Below, one piece after another: positions 55,989 through 64,000 of a stretch of 64,000 nucleotides of DNA. The stretch comes from Pseudoxanthomonas sp. z9 (GTDB taxonomy: Bacteria > Pseudomonadota > Gammaproteobacteria > Xanthomonadales > Xanthomonadaceae), in assembly GCF_006542425.1 (NCBI RefSeq), contig NZ_VFID01000014.1, forward strand, positions 124,001 through 188,000, in the 5' to 3' direction. The position numbers and the translations under genes were made by a program. The notes under the pieces were generated by a model. It ran no database searches and was not told where the DNA came from. It was given only the letters and a program-made list of their open reading frames with translations. How positions within the stretch are numbered: position 1 is the stretch's first letter; each line of letters begins with the position of its first letter.

Positions 55989-56987
55989 ATGACGGGTATC
56001 ACTCAGCAAGTGCTGCGCCCCCGCGGCCCGCAGATCGAGCGTCTGACCGACAACCGTGCGAAAGTGGTCATCGAACCGCTGGAGCGTGGTTACGGCCATA
56101 CGCTCGGCAATGCGCTGCGCCGCGTGCTGCTCTCCTCGATTCCCGGCTTCGCGATCACCGAAGTCGAGATCGACGGCGTGCTGCACGAATACAGCACCAT
56201 CGAAGGCCTGCAGGAAGACGTGCTGGAAGTCCTGCTGAACCTCAAGGATGTGGCCATCCGCATCCACACCGGTGATTCCTCGACCCTGACCCTGAGCAAG
56301 CAGGGCCCGGGCGTGGTGACCGCCGCCGACATCAAGACCGATCACAACGTCGAAATCCTCAATCCGGACCTGGTCATCTGCAACCTGACCAAGGACACCG
56401 CGATCAACATGCGCCTGAAGATCGAGCGCGGTTTCGGCTACCAGCCGGCGGCTGCCCGCCGTCGTCCGGATGAAGAGACCCGCAGCATCGGCCGCCTGGT
56501 GCTGGACGCCTCGTTCTCGCCGGTCCGCCGCGTCGCCTACGCGGTGGAAGCCGCGCGCGTGGAGCAGCGTACCGACCTGGACAAGCTGGTCCTGGACATC
56601 GAGACCAACGGCACCATCGACGCCGAGGAAGCCGTGCGCACCGCCGCCGACATCCTCAGCGACCAGCTGTCGGTGTTCGGTGACTTCACCCACCGCGACC
56701 GCGGCGCGGCCAAGCCGGCCAGCAGCGGCGTGGATCCGGTGCTGCTGCGCCCGATCGACGATCTGGAGCTGACCGTGCGTTCGGCCAACTGCCTCAAGGC
56801 CGAGAGCATCTACTACATCGGCGACCTGATCCAGAAGACCGAAGTGGAACTGCTCAAGACCCCGAACCTCGGCAAGAAGTCGCTGACCGAGATCAAGGAA
56901 GTCCTGGCGCAGCGTGGCCTGTCCCTGGGCATGAAGCTGGAGAACTGGCCGCCGGCCGGCGTCGCCCAGCACGGCATGCTCGGCTAA
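55989..56987 (+). CDS. rpoA: DNA-directed RNA polymerase alpha subunit
   Basis: A 332-residue alpha subunit. The N-terminal dimerisation domain has [24 protein letters not shown]; the C-terminal domain that contacts UP elements and activators has [43 protein letters not shown]. The Ala-rich [16 protein letters not shown] stretch and C-terminal [13 protein letters not shown] closely match my recollection of Xanthomonas RpoA. ATG 55989 has AGGAG upstream. Confidence 0.98.
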   Translation: MTGITQQVLRPRGPQIERLTDNRAKVVIEPLERGYGHTLGNALRRVLLSSIPGFAITEVEIDGVLHEYSTIEGLQEDVLEVLLNLKDVAIRIHTGDSSTLTLSKQGPGVVTAADIKTDHNVEILNPDLVICNLTKDTAINMRLKIERGFGYQPAAARRRPDEETRSIGRLVLDASFSPVRRVAYAVEAARVEQRTDLDKLVLDIETNGTIDAEEAVRTAADILSDQLSVFGDFTHRDRGAAKPASSGVDPVLLRPIDDLELTVRSANCLKAESIYYIGDLIQKTEVELLKTPNLGKKSLTEIKEVLAQRGLSLGMKLENWPPAGVAQHGMLG

Positions 56988-57191
56988 GCCGCACGCGGTC
57001 ATCGCAATACCCCGCGCCTCCGGGCGCGGGTGGTTTCACCAGAGCAGCAACGTCGACGGGCCTGAAGGCCCGCGACGGTTTCCGGCCAGGGAGCACAGGC
57101 CGGTTCGGACCATCCGCAGTCCAAGTTCCAACGCCAGGAAGGCGACAACGATGTCCAACAGCTTCAACATTCATCATCAGGAATCAAAACC
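56988..57191 (+). other. 204-bp spacer between rpoA and rplQ
   Basis: No gene is visible. It contains a CCCGCGCC/GGGCGCGGG-type hairpin at about 57009-57028 and CGGGCCTGAAGGCCCG near 57057-57074. No clear promoter; rplQ is probably expressed by read-through. Confidence 0.4.
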
Positions 57192-57563
57192 ATGCGCCAC
57201 CAGAAAGCCGGCCGCAAGTTCAGCCGCACCAGCGCCCATCGCGAAGCGATGTTCAGCAACATGGCCGCCTCGCTGATCAAGCACGGCCTCATCCGCACCA
57301 CCCTGCCCAAGGCCAAGGAACTGCGCCGCGTCGCCGAGCCGCTGATCACGCTGGCCAAGGTCGACGGCGTCGCCAATCGCCGCCTCGCCTTCTCGCGCCT
57401 GCGCGACAAGGAAGCCGTTGGTACCCTGTTCACCACCCTCGGCCCGCGCTACCAGTCCCGTCCGGGCGGTTACCTGCGCATCCTCAAGTGCGGTTTCCGC
57501 GCCGGCGACAACGCGCCGATGGCCTACGTGGAACTCGTGGACCGTCCGGAAACGGCCGAGTAA
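57192..57563 (+). CDS. rplQ: 50S ribosomal protein L17
   Basis: A 123-residue L17. [45 protein letters not shown] is canonical and the C-terminus ends [19 protein letters not shown]. Last gene of the ribosomal cluster; a strong terminator follows. Confidence 0.98.
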   Translation: MRHQKAGRKFSRTSAHREAMFSNMAASLIKHGLIRTTLPKAKELRRVAEPLITLAKVDGVANRRLAFSRLRDKEAVGTLFTTLGPRYQSRPGGYLRILKCGFRAGDNAPMAYVELVDRPETAE

Positions 57564-57585
57564 GCCGGCTTCCCGCCGGACCCCG

Positions 57586-57613
57586 AAAAACCCCGGCCAT
57601 GCCGGGGTTTTTT
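57586..57613 (+). terminator. Terminator after rplQ
   Basis: AAAAACCCCGGC and GCCGGGGTTTTTT form a 12-bp stem with loop CAT and a six-T tail. It ends the alpha operon. Confidence 0.93.
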
Positions 57614-57722
57614 GTGCCCGGAAGAACCGGTGCCGATGACGAGGACGGGATGCGGATTCGCGGTCGGTCCCCGCTCCCAGGGGGAGCGGGCGGAAGGGAG
57701 GTCGCTGGTAACCACGCGGAAT

Positions 57723-57750
57723 TTGTTTTTGGCCTTCACACGGCGATAAT
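57723..57750 (+). promoter_or_regulatory. dsbB promoter candidate
   Basis: TTGTTT, a 16-bp spacer and GATAAT at 57745-57750. The predicted start site leaves a leader of about 20 nt before the dsbB ATG, which lacks a strong Shine-Dalgarno sequence. Confidence 0.5.
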
Positions 57751-57778
57751 GCGGCTTACCCGTCCGCAGCGAGCTTTC

Positions 57779-58294
57779 ATGAACCCGTTCCGCTGGTCAT
57801 TCCGCGCGCAGTTCCTTCTCGGCTTCGTCATCTGCGCCGGCCTGCTGGGCTACGCGCTGTACCTGGAGCATGTCCAGGGACTGATTCCCTGTCCGCTTTG
57901 CACTTTCCAGCGCGGCGCGTTCGCGCTGTTGGCGCTGGTATTCCTGCTGGGCGGCCTGCACTCGCCGAAAGCGGCGGGCGGGCGCGGCTTCTACGGCATC
58001 CTCGGGCTGGCCGCGGCCGGGCTGGGCATCGGCATCGCCGGCCGCCATGTCTGGCTGCAGGGCCTGCCGCCGGACAAGGTGCCGGCCTGTGGTCCGGACC
58101 TGGCCTACATGATGGAAGCCTTTCCACTGGGCGACGTGCTGAGGCAGGTGCTGACCGGCTCCGGCGAATGCGCCAAGGTCGACTGGGCGTTCCTGGGCTT
58201 GTCGATGCCGGGCTGGGCGCTGGTCTGGTTCGTCCTGCTGGCCCTGTGGGCGCTGTTGGCCGCGTTCAAGCGGCGCAAGTCACGCTATTACTGA
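57779..58294 (+). CDS. dsbB: Disulfide bond formation protein DsbB
   Basis: A 171-residue inner-membrane protein with four helices. The first periplasmic redox pair is CPLC (residues 39-42), and the second loop carries the cysteines in VPACGPDLAYMME and GSGECAKVDW. It reoxidises periplasmic DsbA and passes electrons to quinone. ATG 57779 (MNPFRW) is chosen; an in-frame ATG ten codons earlier overlaps the putative -10 box. The basic tail is FKRRKSRYY. Confidence 0.94.
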   Translation: MNPFRWSFRAQFLLGFVICAGLLGYALYLEHVQGLIPCPLCTFQRGAFALLALVFLLGGLHSPKAAGGRGFYGILGLAAAGLGIGIAGRHVWLQGLPPDKVPACGPDLAYMMEAFPLGDVLRQVLTGSGECAKVDWAFLGLSMPGWALVWFVLLALWALLAAFKRRKSRYY

Positions 58295-58350
58295 GGTTTG
58301 ACGCGGCGCACCATTCTGTCACCATGGTGGACCGCACGAGGAATCCCGCC

Positions 58351-59745
58351 ATGAGCTCCCCCGATCGCAATCTCCGCGCCGTCAGCCTGCCCGCGAACTG
58401 GGCACCCGACAGTTGGCGCGAGCGGCCGGCGGTGCAGATGCCGACCTATCCGGACGCCGAGGCACTCGCGTCGGCGCTGGCCGAACTCCGGCAGTTGCCG
58501 CCGCTGGTGACGTCGTGGGAAATCTTCGCGCTGAAGAAGCAGTTGGCCGAAGCGCAGGAAGGCAAGCGCTTCCTGCTGCAGGGCGGTGACTGCGCAGAGA
58601 GTTTCAGCGACTGCGAGTCGGGGCTGATTTCCAACCGGCTGAAGGTCCTGCTGCAGATGAGCCTGGTGCTGGTGCATGGCCTGCGCCTGCCGGTGGTGCG
58701 GGTGGGACGGTTCGCCGGCCAGTACGCCAAGCCGCGTTCGGCCGACAACGAAACCCGCGACGGGGTCACGCTGCCCAGCTATCGCGGTGATCTGGTCAAC
58801 CGGCCGGACTTCACCGCCGAGGCGCGGATTCCGGATCCGCGCCGGATGATCAAGGCGCATGCGCGTTCGGCCATGACGATGAATTTCGTGCGCGCGCTGA
58901 TCGACGGCGGTTTCGCCGACCTGCACCATCCGGAATACTGGAACCTGAGCTGGGTGGGCTACTCGCCGCTGGCGGCCGAGTACCAGGACATGGTGCGCTC
59001 GATTGGTGACGCCGTGCGCTTCATGGAGACCCTGTCCGGATCCGAAGTCCACAATCTCAATCGCATCGATTTCTATACCTCGCACGAAGCGCTGCTGCTG
59101 CCGTACGAGGAAGCGTTGACCCGCGAAGTACCGCGGCAATGGGGCTGGTTCAACCTGAGCACGCACTTCCCGTGGATCGGCATGCGCACCGCGGCGGTCG
59201 ACGGCGCGCACGTGGAGTACCTTCGCGGCGTACGCAATCCGATCGCCATCAAGGTGGGGCCGTCGGTCTCGCCCGATCAACTGCTGCGCCTGATCGATGT
59301 GCTGAATCCGGAAGACGAGCCGGGCCGCCTGACCTTCATCCACCGCATGGGCGCGACCCAGATCGCCGAGAAGCTGCCGCCGTTGCTGGAAGCGGTCCGC
59401 CGCGACGGTCGACGCGTGCTGTGGGTCTGCGATCCGATGCACGGCAATACCGAGAGCACTTCCAACGGCTACAAGACCCGCCGGTTCGACAACATCCGGG
59501 GCGAGGTCGAGCAGTCATTCGATCTGCACGCCGCGGCCGGAACCCGGCTGGGAGGCGTGCACCTGGAACTGACCGGCGAGGACGTCACCGAATGCACCGG
59601 TGGCGCGCGCGAACTGACCGACGCCGACCTGGAGCGCGCATATCGCTCGACCGTGGACCCACGTCTGAACTACGAGCAATCGCTGGAAATCGCGATGTCG
59701 ATCGTGCGCAAGCAGAACCAGCTGGCGTCGCCGGCCGGGCGCTGA
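58351..59745 (+). CDS. 3-deoxy-7-phosphoheptulonate synthase, class II
   Basis: A 464-residue class II (plant/actinobacterial-type) DAHP synthase, unrelated in length to the roughly 350-residue AroFGH of E. coli. It condenses PEP and erythrose 4-phosphate to begin the shikimate pathway. Family marks include FLLQGGDCAESFSDC with the metal-site cysteine, VVRVGRFAGQYAKPRS, SGSEVHNLNRIDFYTSHEALLL, VGPSVSPDQLLRLIDVLNPEDEPGRLTFIHRMGA and GVHLELTGEDVTECTGG. GAGG lies nine bases before ATG 58351; an ATG at 58324 is in frame but less supported. It faces the GGDEF-EAL gene tail-to-tail, with seven bases between the stops and no terminator. Confidence 0.95.
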   Translation: MSSPDRNLRAVSLPANWAPDSWRERPAVQMPTYPDAEALASALAELRQLPPLVTSWEIFALKKQLAEAQEGKRFLLQGGDCAESFSDCESGLISNRLKVLLQMSLVLVHGLRLPVVRVGRFAGQYAKPRSADNETRDGVTLPSYRGDLVNRPDFTAEARIPDPRRMIKAHARSAMTMNFVRALIDGGFADLHHPEYWNLSWVGYSPLAAEYQDMVRSIGDAVRFMETLSGSEVHNLNRIDFYTSHEALLLPYEEALTREVPRQWGWFNLSTHFPWIGMRTAAVDGAHVEYLRGVRNPIAIKVGPSVSPDQLLRLIDVLNPEDEPGRLTFIHRMGATQIAEKLPPLLEAVRRDGRRVLWVCDPMHGNTESTSNGYKTRRFDNIRGEVEQSFDLHAAAGTRLGGVHLELTGEDVTECTGGARELTDADLERAYRSTVDPRLNYEQSLEIAMSIVRKQNQLASPAGR

Positions 59746-59752
59746 GCCCGAC

Positions 59753-62700
59753 TCAGGACCAGTGCGCGTGCATCCCACGCGCCGGTTGCGGAATGAACCA
59801 TGAAGGCTCGCCTGCGAACAGGCGGGCGAAATCGGCCGCCGGCACCGGCGGACTGAACAGGTTGCCCTGCAATTCGTCGCATCCGTTGGCCACCAGCCAC
59901 GCCAGCTGTGCCTGGGTCTCGACACCCTCGGCGACCGTGCGGCACTGGAGCTGGCCGGCGAGGCCGATGATGGCGCGGGTGATCGCGCCCTGGTTGGCCT
60001 CGGTGACGTCGCGCACGAACGACTGGTCGATCTTGAGCACGTTGAAACCGTAGTTGCCCAGGTAGCTCAGGCTGGAGAAGCCGGTGCCGAAATCATCGAT
60101 GGCGATGCGCACGCCCAGCGCCTTGAGCGCGCGCAGGACGCGGTCGGTGCGCTGGACGTCGCGCATCAGGGTGGTTTCGGTCACTTCCAGTTCCAGGTAT
60201 TCGGCGGGCAGGCCGCTTTCCCCGAGCGCGGAGACGACGGTGTCCACCAGCGTATCGGTGTCGAAGTTGGCGGCGGCGACATTCACCGAAACCCGGATCG
60301 GCGGCAGGCCCATCTGCTGCCACTGCCGGCTCTGTCGGCAGGCGGCGCGGATGGCCCATTGGTCGAGATCGACGATGAGGTTGGTTTCCTCGGCGATCGG
60401 CAGGAATTCGCCGGGCAGCATCAGGCGGTCGCCGCGCTTCCAGCGCACCAGTCCTTCGACGCCAACGATGCGGCCGGTGCGGCGGTCGATCTGCGGCTGG
60501 TAGTAGAGGGTCAGGTCGCCGTTGCGCAGACTGCGGCGCAGGCTGCTTTCCAGCTCGATGCGCGCGTCCACGCTCGACGCCAGTTCGCGGGTGTAGAAAC
60601 GGAACGCATTGCGGCCGTTGCGCTTGGCCAGGTACATCGCCGCGTCGGAACGCATCATCAGGGTGGGCGCGTCGTAGCCATCCTCGGGGAACAGGCTGAC
60701 GCCGATGCTGAAGGCCTGGTGCAGTTCGTGCGAGGCCACCGTGTACGGTGTGCCGCCGATGGCCAGCAGTCGCTCAGCCACCAATGCGACACCGTCGCGG
60801 TTGACCACATTGTCCAGCAGCACGACGAACTCGTCCCCGCCGGTCCGGTAGACCGTGCCCAGGTTGCCGATGTTGCGCTGGATCCGCTTGGCCACCTGCT
60901 GCAGCAGTTGATCGCCGATGTGGTGGCCAAGCGCGTCGTTGACGTGCTTGAACAGGTCCAGATCGATGAACAGCACCGCGACGCTGGTGCCGCGATGGGT
61001 GGCGTTGGCGATCGACTGCGCCAGCGCCTCGTTGAGCTGGAGGCGGTTGGGCAGGGTGGTCAGCGAGTCGTGGTGCGCCAGATAGGCCATGCGCGCGCTG
61101 AGCGTGCGCTCCTCGGTGATGTCGCGCAGGACCATGACCGAACCCATCAGGCTGTCGTCGTGCCCGTGCAGGGGCGAGACGGAGCGCTTCACCAGCATCC
61201 TTCGGCCGTCCCGCCGCGCCAGTTCCAGATCACCGGGCACCGAAACCGGCGCACCGGTTTCGCCTTCCTCCGTGGATTCGGCCACGGACCGCAATGGCAG
61301 CACTTTCTCCAGCGCGAGGCCGACGGCTTCCTGCAGGGTCCAGCCGCCGATCGCTTCCGCCGCCGGGTTCATGTAGGTGACGCGGCCTTCGGTATCGACG
61401 GTGACGACCGCCTCGCTGATCGAGGACAGGGTGACCTCGGCGCGCTCGGTCGCATCGTGCAGCGCGCTTTCCAGCTGCGCCTTGTCGGTGATGTCGATCA
61501 CCATCACCAGGAAACCGTTCACCGCGCCGTCGTCGCCAATGTCGGGTGTGTAGTAGACGTGCATCCGGCGCGGGCCGGAGGGCAGGGTAAAGGATGTCTC
61601 GAAGTCGACATCGCGGCCGGAGAGCACGGCATCGATGTAGGGCTTGCGGCGCGCGTAGTGCTCTTCACCCAGCATCTCGCGAATCGGCACGCCCGGCGAG
61701 TACGGGCGTTGCCAGATCGGCAGCTCCTGGCAGGCGCGGTTGAAGAACACAGTGCGTTCTTCGCGATCGTACTGGGCGATCATCGCCGGCAGCTTGTCGG
61801 TGATGCGCTGCAGGTGATCGCGGGCGAGCGAAATCTCGCGCTGCGCGCGCTTCTGCTCGCTGGTGTCGGTGGCCATCAGGTACCAGCCGGCGGTGGTTCG
61901 GTCGGGGTCCACGTCCGGCACCAGATAGGCCTGTACCGGACGTTCCGGATCGCCGATGCGGGTCTCCCACACGGCGCCGTGATCCGGGGTGCTTTCCTCC
62001 AGCGCGCGGCGCAGATCGGCCAGGAACGCGGGATTGCCGGCATGGACCTCCTCGATGGTGCGATCCGTCCAGGGTGCCTGGTCGCCGAACCAGTCGCGGG
62101 TGGCGCGGTTGGTGAAGCCGTAGCGACGATCCCGGCCCACGTAGGCGATCAGCGCCGGCAGATGATCGGCGACCGCGTCCAGCAATGCGCGGCTGCGGTG
62201 CTCTGCGCGCGCCAGGCTGCGCAGCAGGAGGAACATCAGGACACCGAAGGCCAGGCCGCAGAACGTCAGCGCCGCGATGGGCAGCAGGCCGGGAATGGCG
62301 ATGTGCGCGGGGGGCGAGGACAGGGTCAGTTCCCAGGCGCCGCCGAGGAAATCCAGATTGCGGGCGTAGTGGAAAGCCGGTTCCATGTCGCCGCCGTAGC
62401 GCTCGCGCAGGTCGGCGCGTTCGAACACCAGCATCGGAGGGGCGTCGGGCGCGCGGACGAGCAGGCGCAGATCGAGCGGATCTCCGCCGCCGGTTTCGCC
62501 CGCGACTTCCTGCATCACCTGGGCCCAGCCGAATCCCGCCGTCGCGAAGCCGCGCAGGTGCGCGCGGTGCAATGCGGCATCGGCCTCCAGCGGCATCGCC
62601 GCGTCGTAGACCGGAGAATAGAGCAGGAAGCCGGGACGTCCGGAATCGCCGCGCGAACTGTCGGCCAGGGCGATCCGCGGGGCGATGCTCAGCTGTCCGC

Positions 62701-63283
62701 TGTCACGCGCCCGCTGCATGGCCGCGCGCCGGGCCGGTTCGGCGAACACGTCCCTGCCCAGCAGCGGCAGCATGCCGTCCCGCTCGGGGTAGACCAGGTC
62801 GAGCACCACGTATTCGTCGCGCGCGCCGTCGGGATGCAGGCGGAATGCCGGCCCGTGGATTTCGCGTTGGCGGGCCAGGTAGGCGGGAAGCCCGGCCGCC
62901 GTCACCCGCCGCGCGAAGCCCAGGCCATGCACGCCGGCGGGCTGGTTGGGAATCCGCAACCGGCGGGCGAAAGTCTGGAAGCCGGCGCGATCCAGGCCCG
63001 GCTGCGCTTCCAGCACGGCCGCGGCGGCGCGCACCGTGTCCTCGTAGGCATTCATGTGGGTGGCCAGCGCGGTGGCCATGGCCTCGGCCCGGGCATGGAA
63101 GCGCGCGCCGGCCCCGGCCCGCGCCTGCTGCCAGGCCATTACCCCGAACCACAGCGACAGCAGGAAGGACAGCACCAGCACGCCCCACGCCAGCCGGTCC
63201 AGGCGCCGCCGGCGCTCGGCGGCGGCGAAGCGTGAGCTGCCCAGGGCACGCAGTTCCGAGGCGCGTTGCGGATCGAGCTCCAT
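59753..63283 (-). CDS. Membrane CHASE-PAS-GGDEF-EAL cyclic-di-GMP protein
   Basis: A 1176-residue protein. TM1 is at 31-50, a CHASE-type periplasmic sensor at about 70-315, TM2 at about 330-355, then three PAS-like domains (about 368-480, 492-603, 615-728). The GGDEF domain lies at about 735-900 with intact RTGGDEF at 813-819 but no RxxD inhibitory site. The EAL domain lies at about 910-1160. Its signature is Glu-Gly-Leu (943-945) instead of EAL; the other metal and catalytic residues appear present (LELEVTET, DDFGTGFSSLSYL, LKIDQSFV, VAEGVET). It should sense a periplasmic ligand and make and/or degrade c-di-GMP at the inner membrane. It is convergent with the DAHP synthase gene. Confidence 0.93.
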   Translation of the reverse strand: MELDPQRASELRALGSSRFAAAERRRRLDRLAWGVLVLSFLLSLWFGVMAWQQARAGAGARFHARAEAMATALATHMNAYEDTVRAAAAVLEAQPGLDRAGFQTFARRLRIPNQPAGVHGLGFARRVTAAGLPAYLARQREIHGPAFRLHPDGARDEYVVLDLVYPERDGMLPLLGRDVFAEPARRAAMQRARDSGQLSIAPRIALADSSRGDSGRPGFLLYSPVYDAAMPLEADAALHRAHLRGFATAGFGWAQVMQEVAGETGGGDPLDLRLLVRAPDAPPMLVFERADLRERYGGDMEPAFHYARNLDFLGGAWELTLSSPPAHIAIPGLLPIAALTFCGLAFGVLMFLLLRSLARAEHRSRALLDAVADHLPALIAYVGRDRRYGFTNRATRDWFGDQAPWTDRTIEEVHAGNPAFLADLRRALEESTPDHGAVWETRIGDPERPVQAYLVPDVDPDRTTAGWYLMATDTSEQKRAQREISLARDHLQRITDKLPAMIAQYDREERTVFFNRACQELPIWQRPYSPGVPIREMLGEEHYARRKPYIDAVLSGRDVDFETSFTLPSGPRRMHVYYTPDIGDDGAVNGFLVMVIDITDKAQLESALHDATERAEVTLSSISEAVVTVDTEGRVTYMNPAAEAIGGWTLQEAVGLALEKVLPLRSVAESTEEGETGAPVSVPGDLELARRDGRRMLVKRSVSPLHGHDDSLMGSVMVLRDITEERTLSARMAYLAHHDSLTTLPNRLQLNEALAQSIANATHRGTSVAVLFIDLDLFKHVNDALGHHIGDQLLQQVAKRIQRNIGNLGTVYRTGGDEFVVLLDNVVNRDGVALVAERLLAIGGTPYTVASHELHQAFSIGVSLFPEDGYDAPTLMMRSDAAMYLAKRNGRNAFRFYTRELASSVDARIELESSLRRSLRNGDLTLYYQPQIDRRTGRIVGVEGLVRWKRGDRLMLPGEFLPIAEETNLIVDLDQWAIRAACRQSRQWQQMGLPPIRVSVNVAAANFDTDTLVDTVVSALGESGLPAEYLELEVTETTLMRDVQRTDRVLRALKALGVRIAIDDFGTGFSSLSYLGNYGFNVLKIDQSFVRDVTEANQGAITRAIIGLAGQLQCRTVAEGVETQAQLAWLVANGCDELQGNLFSPPVPAADFARLFAGEPSWFIPQPARGMHAHWS

Positions 63284-63374
63284 CAGCGTTCTGGTCAGGT
63301 GGCCGCGCGGACAGTGGGGGTCATGCTACGCCGGCTCCCGGATGGTCGCCAGAAGCGGGAAAGGGCCGGACCAT

Positions 63375-64000
63375 TCAGCGGCGGGCCGCCTGCGATCCAC
63401 GGGTATCCAGGGTTGGCCAGTACTCGGGGGGATTGCGGGCACGGGTCAGCTGCTCATAGGCGTAGCCGAGTTCGATCAGGCGCCCCTCGCTCCAGGCGGT
63501 TCCCATGAAGACGATGCCCAGCGGCAGGCCATCGCTGTGGCCCATCGGCACGGTCAGGCTGGGATAACCCGCGACCGCGGCGGCGCCGTAACCCGCACCC
63601 GGAAAGTGATCGCCGGCCTTGTGGTCGGTCAGCCATGCCGGACCGGTGGCCGGCGCGACCAGCGCATCGAGCTGCTGCGCCTTGAGTGCCGCGTCGATGC
63701 CCTCCGGCCCGGCCAGCCGGCGTGCGCGACTGCGCGCGCTGATGTAGCCGCTTTCGCCGAGGCCGCCCTTGGCATTGGCCATTTCGAACAGCTCCTGCCC
63801 GAAGTACGGCATCTCCGAGACGCGGTACTGCTGGTTGTAGCCGATCAGCTGCGACAGGGTTTTCACCGGTGCGCCGTGGCCGGCGAGGTAGCGCTCCAGC
63901 CCGGCCTTGAACTCGTACAGCATCAATTCCAGTTCGGCTTCGTCCCACTGGCCGTCGGTCGGAATCTCGGCATCGACGATCGTCGCGCCGGCCTCGCGCA
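63375..64000 (-). CDS. Amidase signature family protein, 5' part missing
   Basis: The C-terminal 208 residues of an amidase; the frame stays open to the window edge (LREAGATIVDAEIPTDGQWDEAELELM before the first in-window ATG). The C-terminal domain features QQLDALVAPATGPAWL, GYGAAAVAGYPSLTVPMG and GLPLGIVFMGTAWSEGRLIELGYAYEQ are typical. The catalytic Ser-cis-Ser-Lys triad lies in the missing N-terminal part, so activity and substrate cannot be judged. The gene is codirectional with the GGDEF-EAL gene, 91 bp upstream of it. Confidence 0.9.
   Translation of the reverse strand, partial: REAGATIVDAEIPTDGQWDEAELELMLYEFKAGLERYLAGHGAPVKTLSQLIGYNQQYRVSEMPYFGQELFEMANAKGGLGESGYISARSRARRLAGPEGIDAALKAQQLDALVAPATGPAWLTDHKAGDHFPGAGYGAAAVAGYPSLTVPMGHSDGLPLGIVFMGTAWSEGRLIELGYAYEQLTRARNPPEYWPTLDTRGSQAARR

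Overview
The window is a G+C-rich gammaproteobacterial chromosome segment of the Lysobacteraceae (Xanthomonadaceae) type. The evidence is the gene order hemA / TPR gene-lolB-ispE-tRNA(Gln)-prs-rplY-pth-ychF, the Xanthomonas-like RpoA and RpsH sequences, a tRNA(Tyr)-tRNA(Gly)-tRNA(Thr)-tuf-tRNA(Trp)-secE-nusG block, and intergenic 7-nt-period inverted repeats. The genus cannot be fixed from the sequence alone. Almost everything is core chromosome; there is no insertion sequence, prophage, CRISPR array, rRNA gene or accessory island.

Layout. (1) 1-9.1 kb: a truncated periplasmic repeat protein, two subunits of a membrane transhydrogenase (pntAB, pntB), sufT, ilvE, a divergent EamA exporter / MocR regulator pair, and a tightly packed minus-strand operon (wrbA, DUF2069, a secreted protein, a one-domain asparaginase-like protein). 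(2) 9.2-16.8 kb: YihY-TlpA-like-acylphosphatase operon, a secreted protein with a Gly/Lys-rich tail, then minus-strand moaB, a small XRE regulator coupled to ppk2, and hemA-prfA-GNAT. (3) 16.9-23.7 kb: TPR-lolB-ispE-tRNA(Gln)-prs, then rplY, pth, ychF. (4) 23.8-38.3 kb: tRNA/tufB block, secE-nusG, rplK-rplA, rplJ-rplL, rpoB-rpoC. (5) 38.3-42.9 kb: str operon (rpsL-rpsG-fusA-tufA). (6) 43.0-57.6 kb: S10, spc and alpha operons, ending in a strong terminator after rplQ. (7) 57.7-64 kb: dsbB, a class II DAHP synthase, a large minus-strand CHASE-PAS-GGDEF-EAL protein, and the C-terminal part of an amidase running off the end.

How the parts work together: regions 4-6 encode most of the transcription and translation core, namely RNA polymerase alpha, beta and beta', NusG, elongation factors Tu (two almost identical copies) and G, about thirty ribosomal proteins, and the SecY/SecE translocon. 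The control DNA is more distinctive than the proteins. The str and S10 operons start from near-identical promoter-plus-hairpin leaders. The spc and alpha operons are broken by unusually long spacers with strong stems. Five heptad inverted repeats lie directly in front of rplY, ychF, rpoB, rpoC and the second tuf.

I see no previously undescribed multi-gene system. The items most worth checking are the heptad repeats, the twin str/S10 leaders, the layered rplA-rplJ and rplL-rpoB spacers, and a candidate MocR operator.
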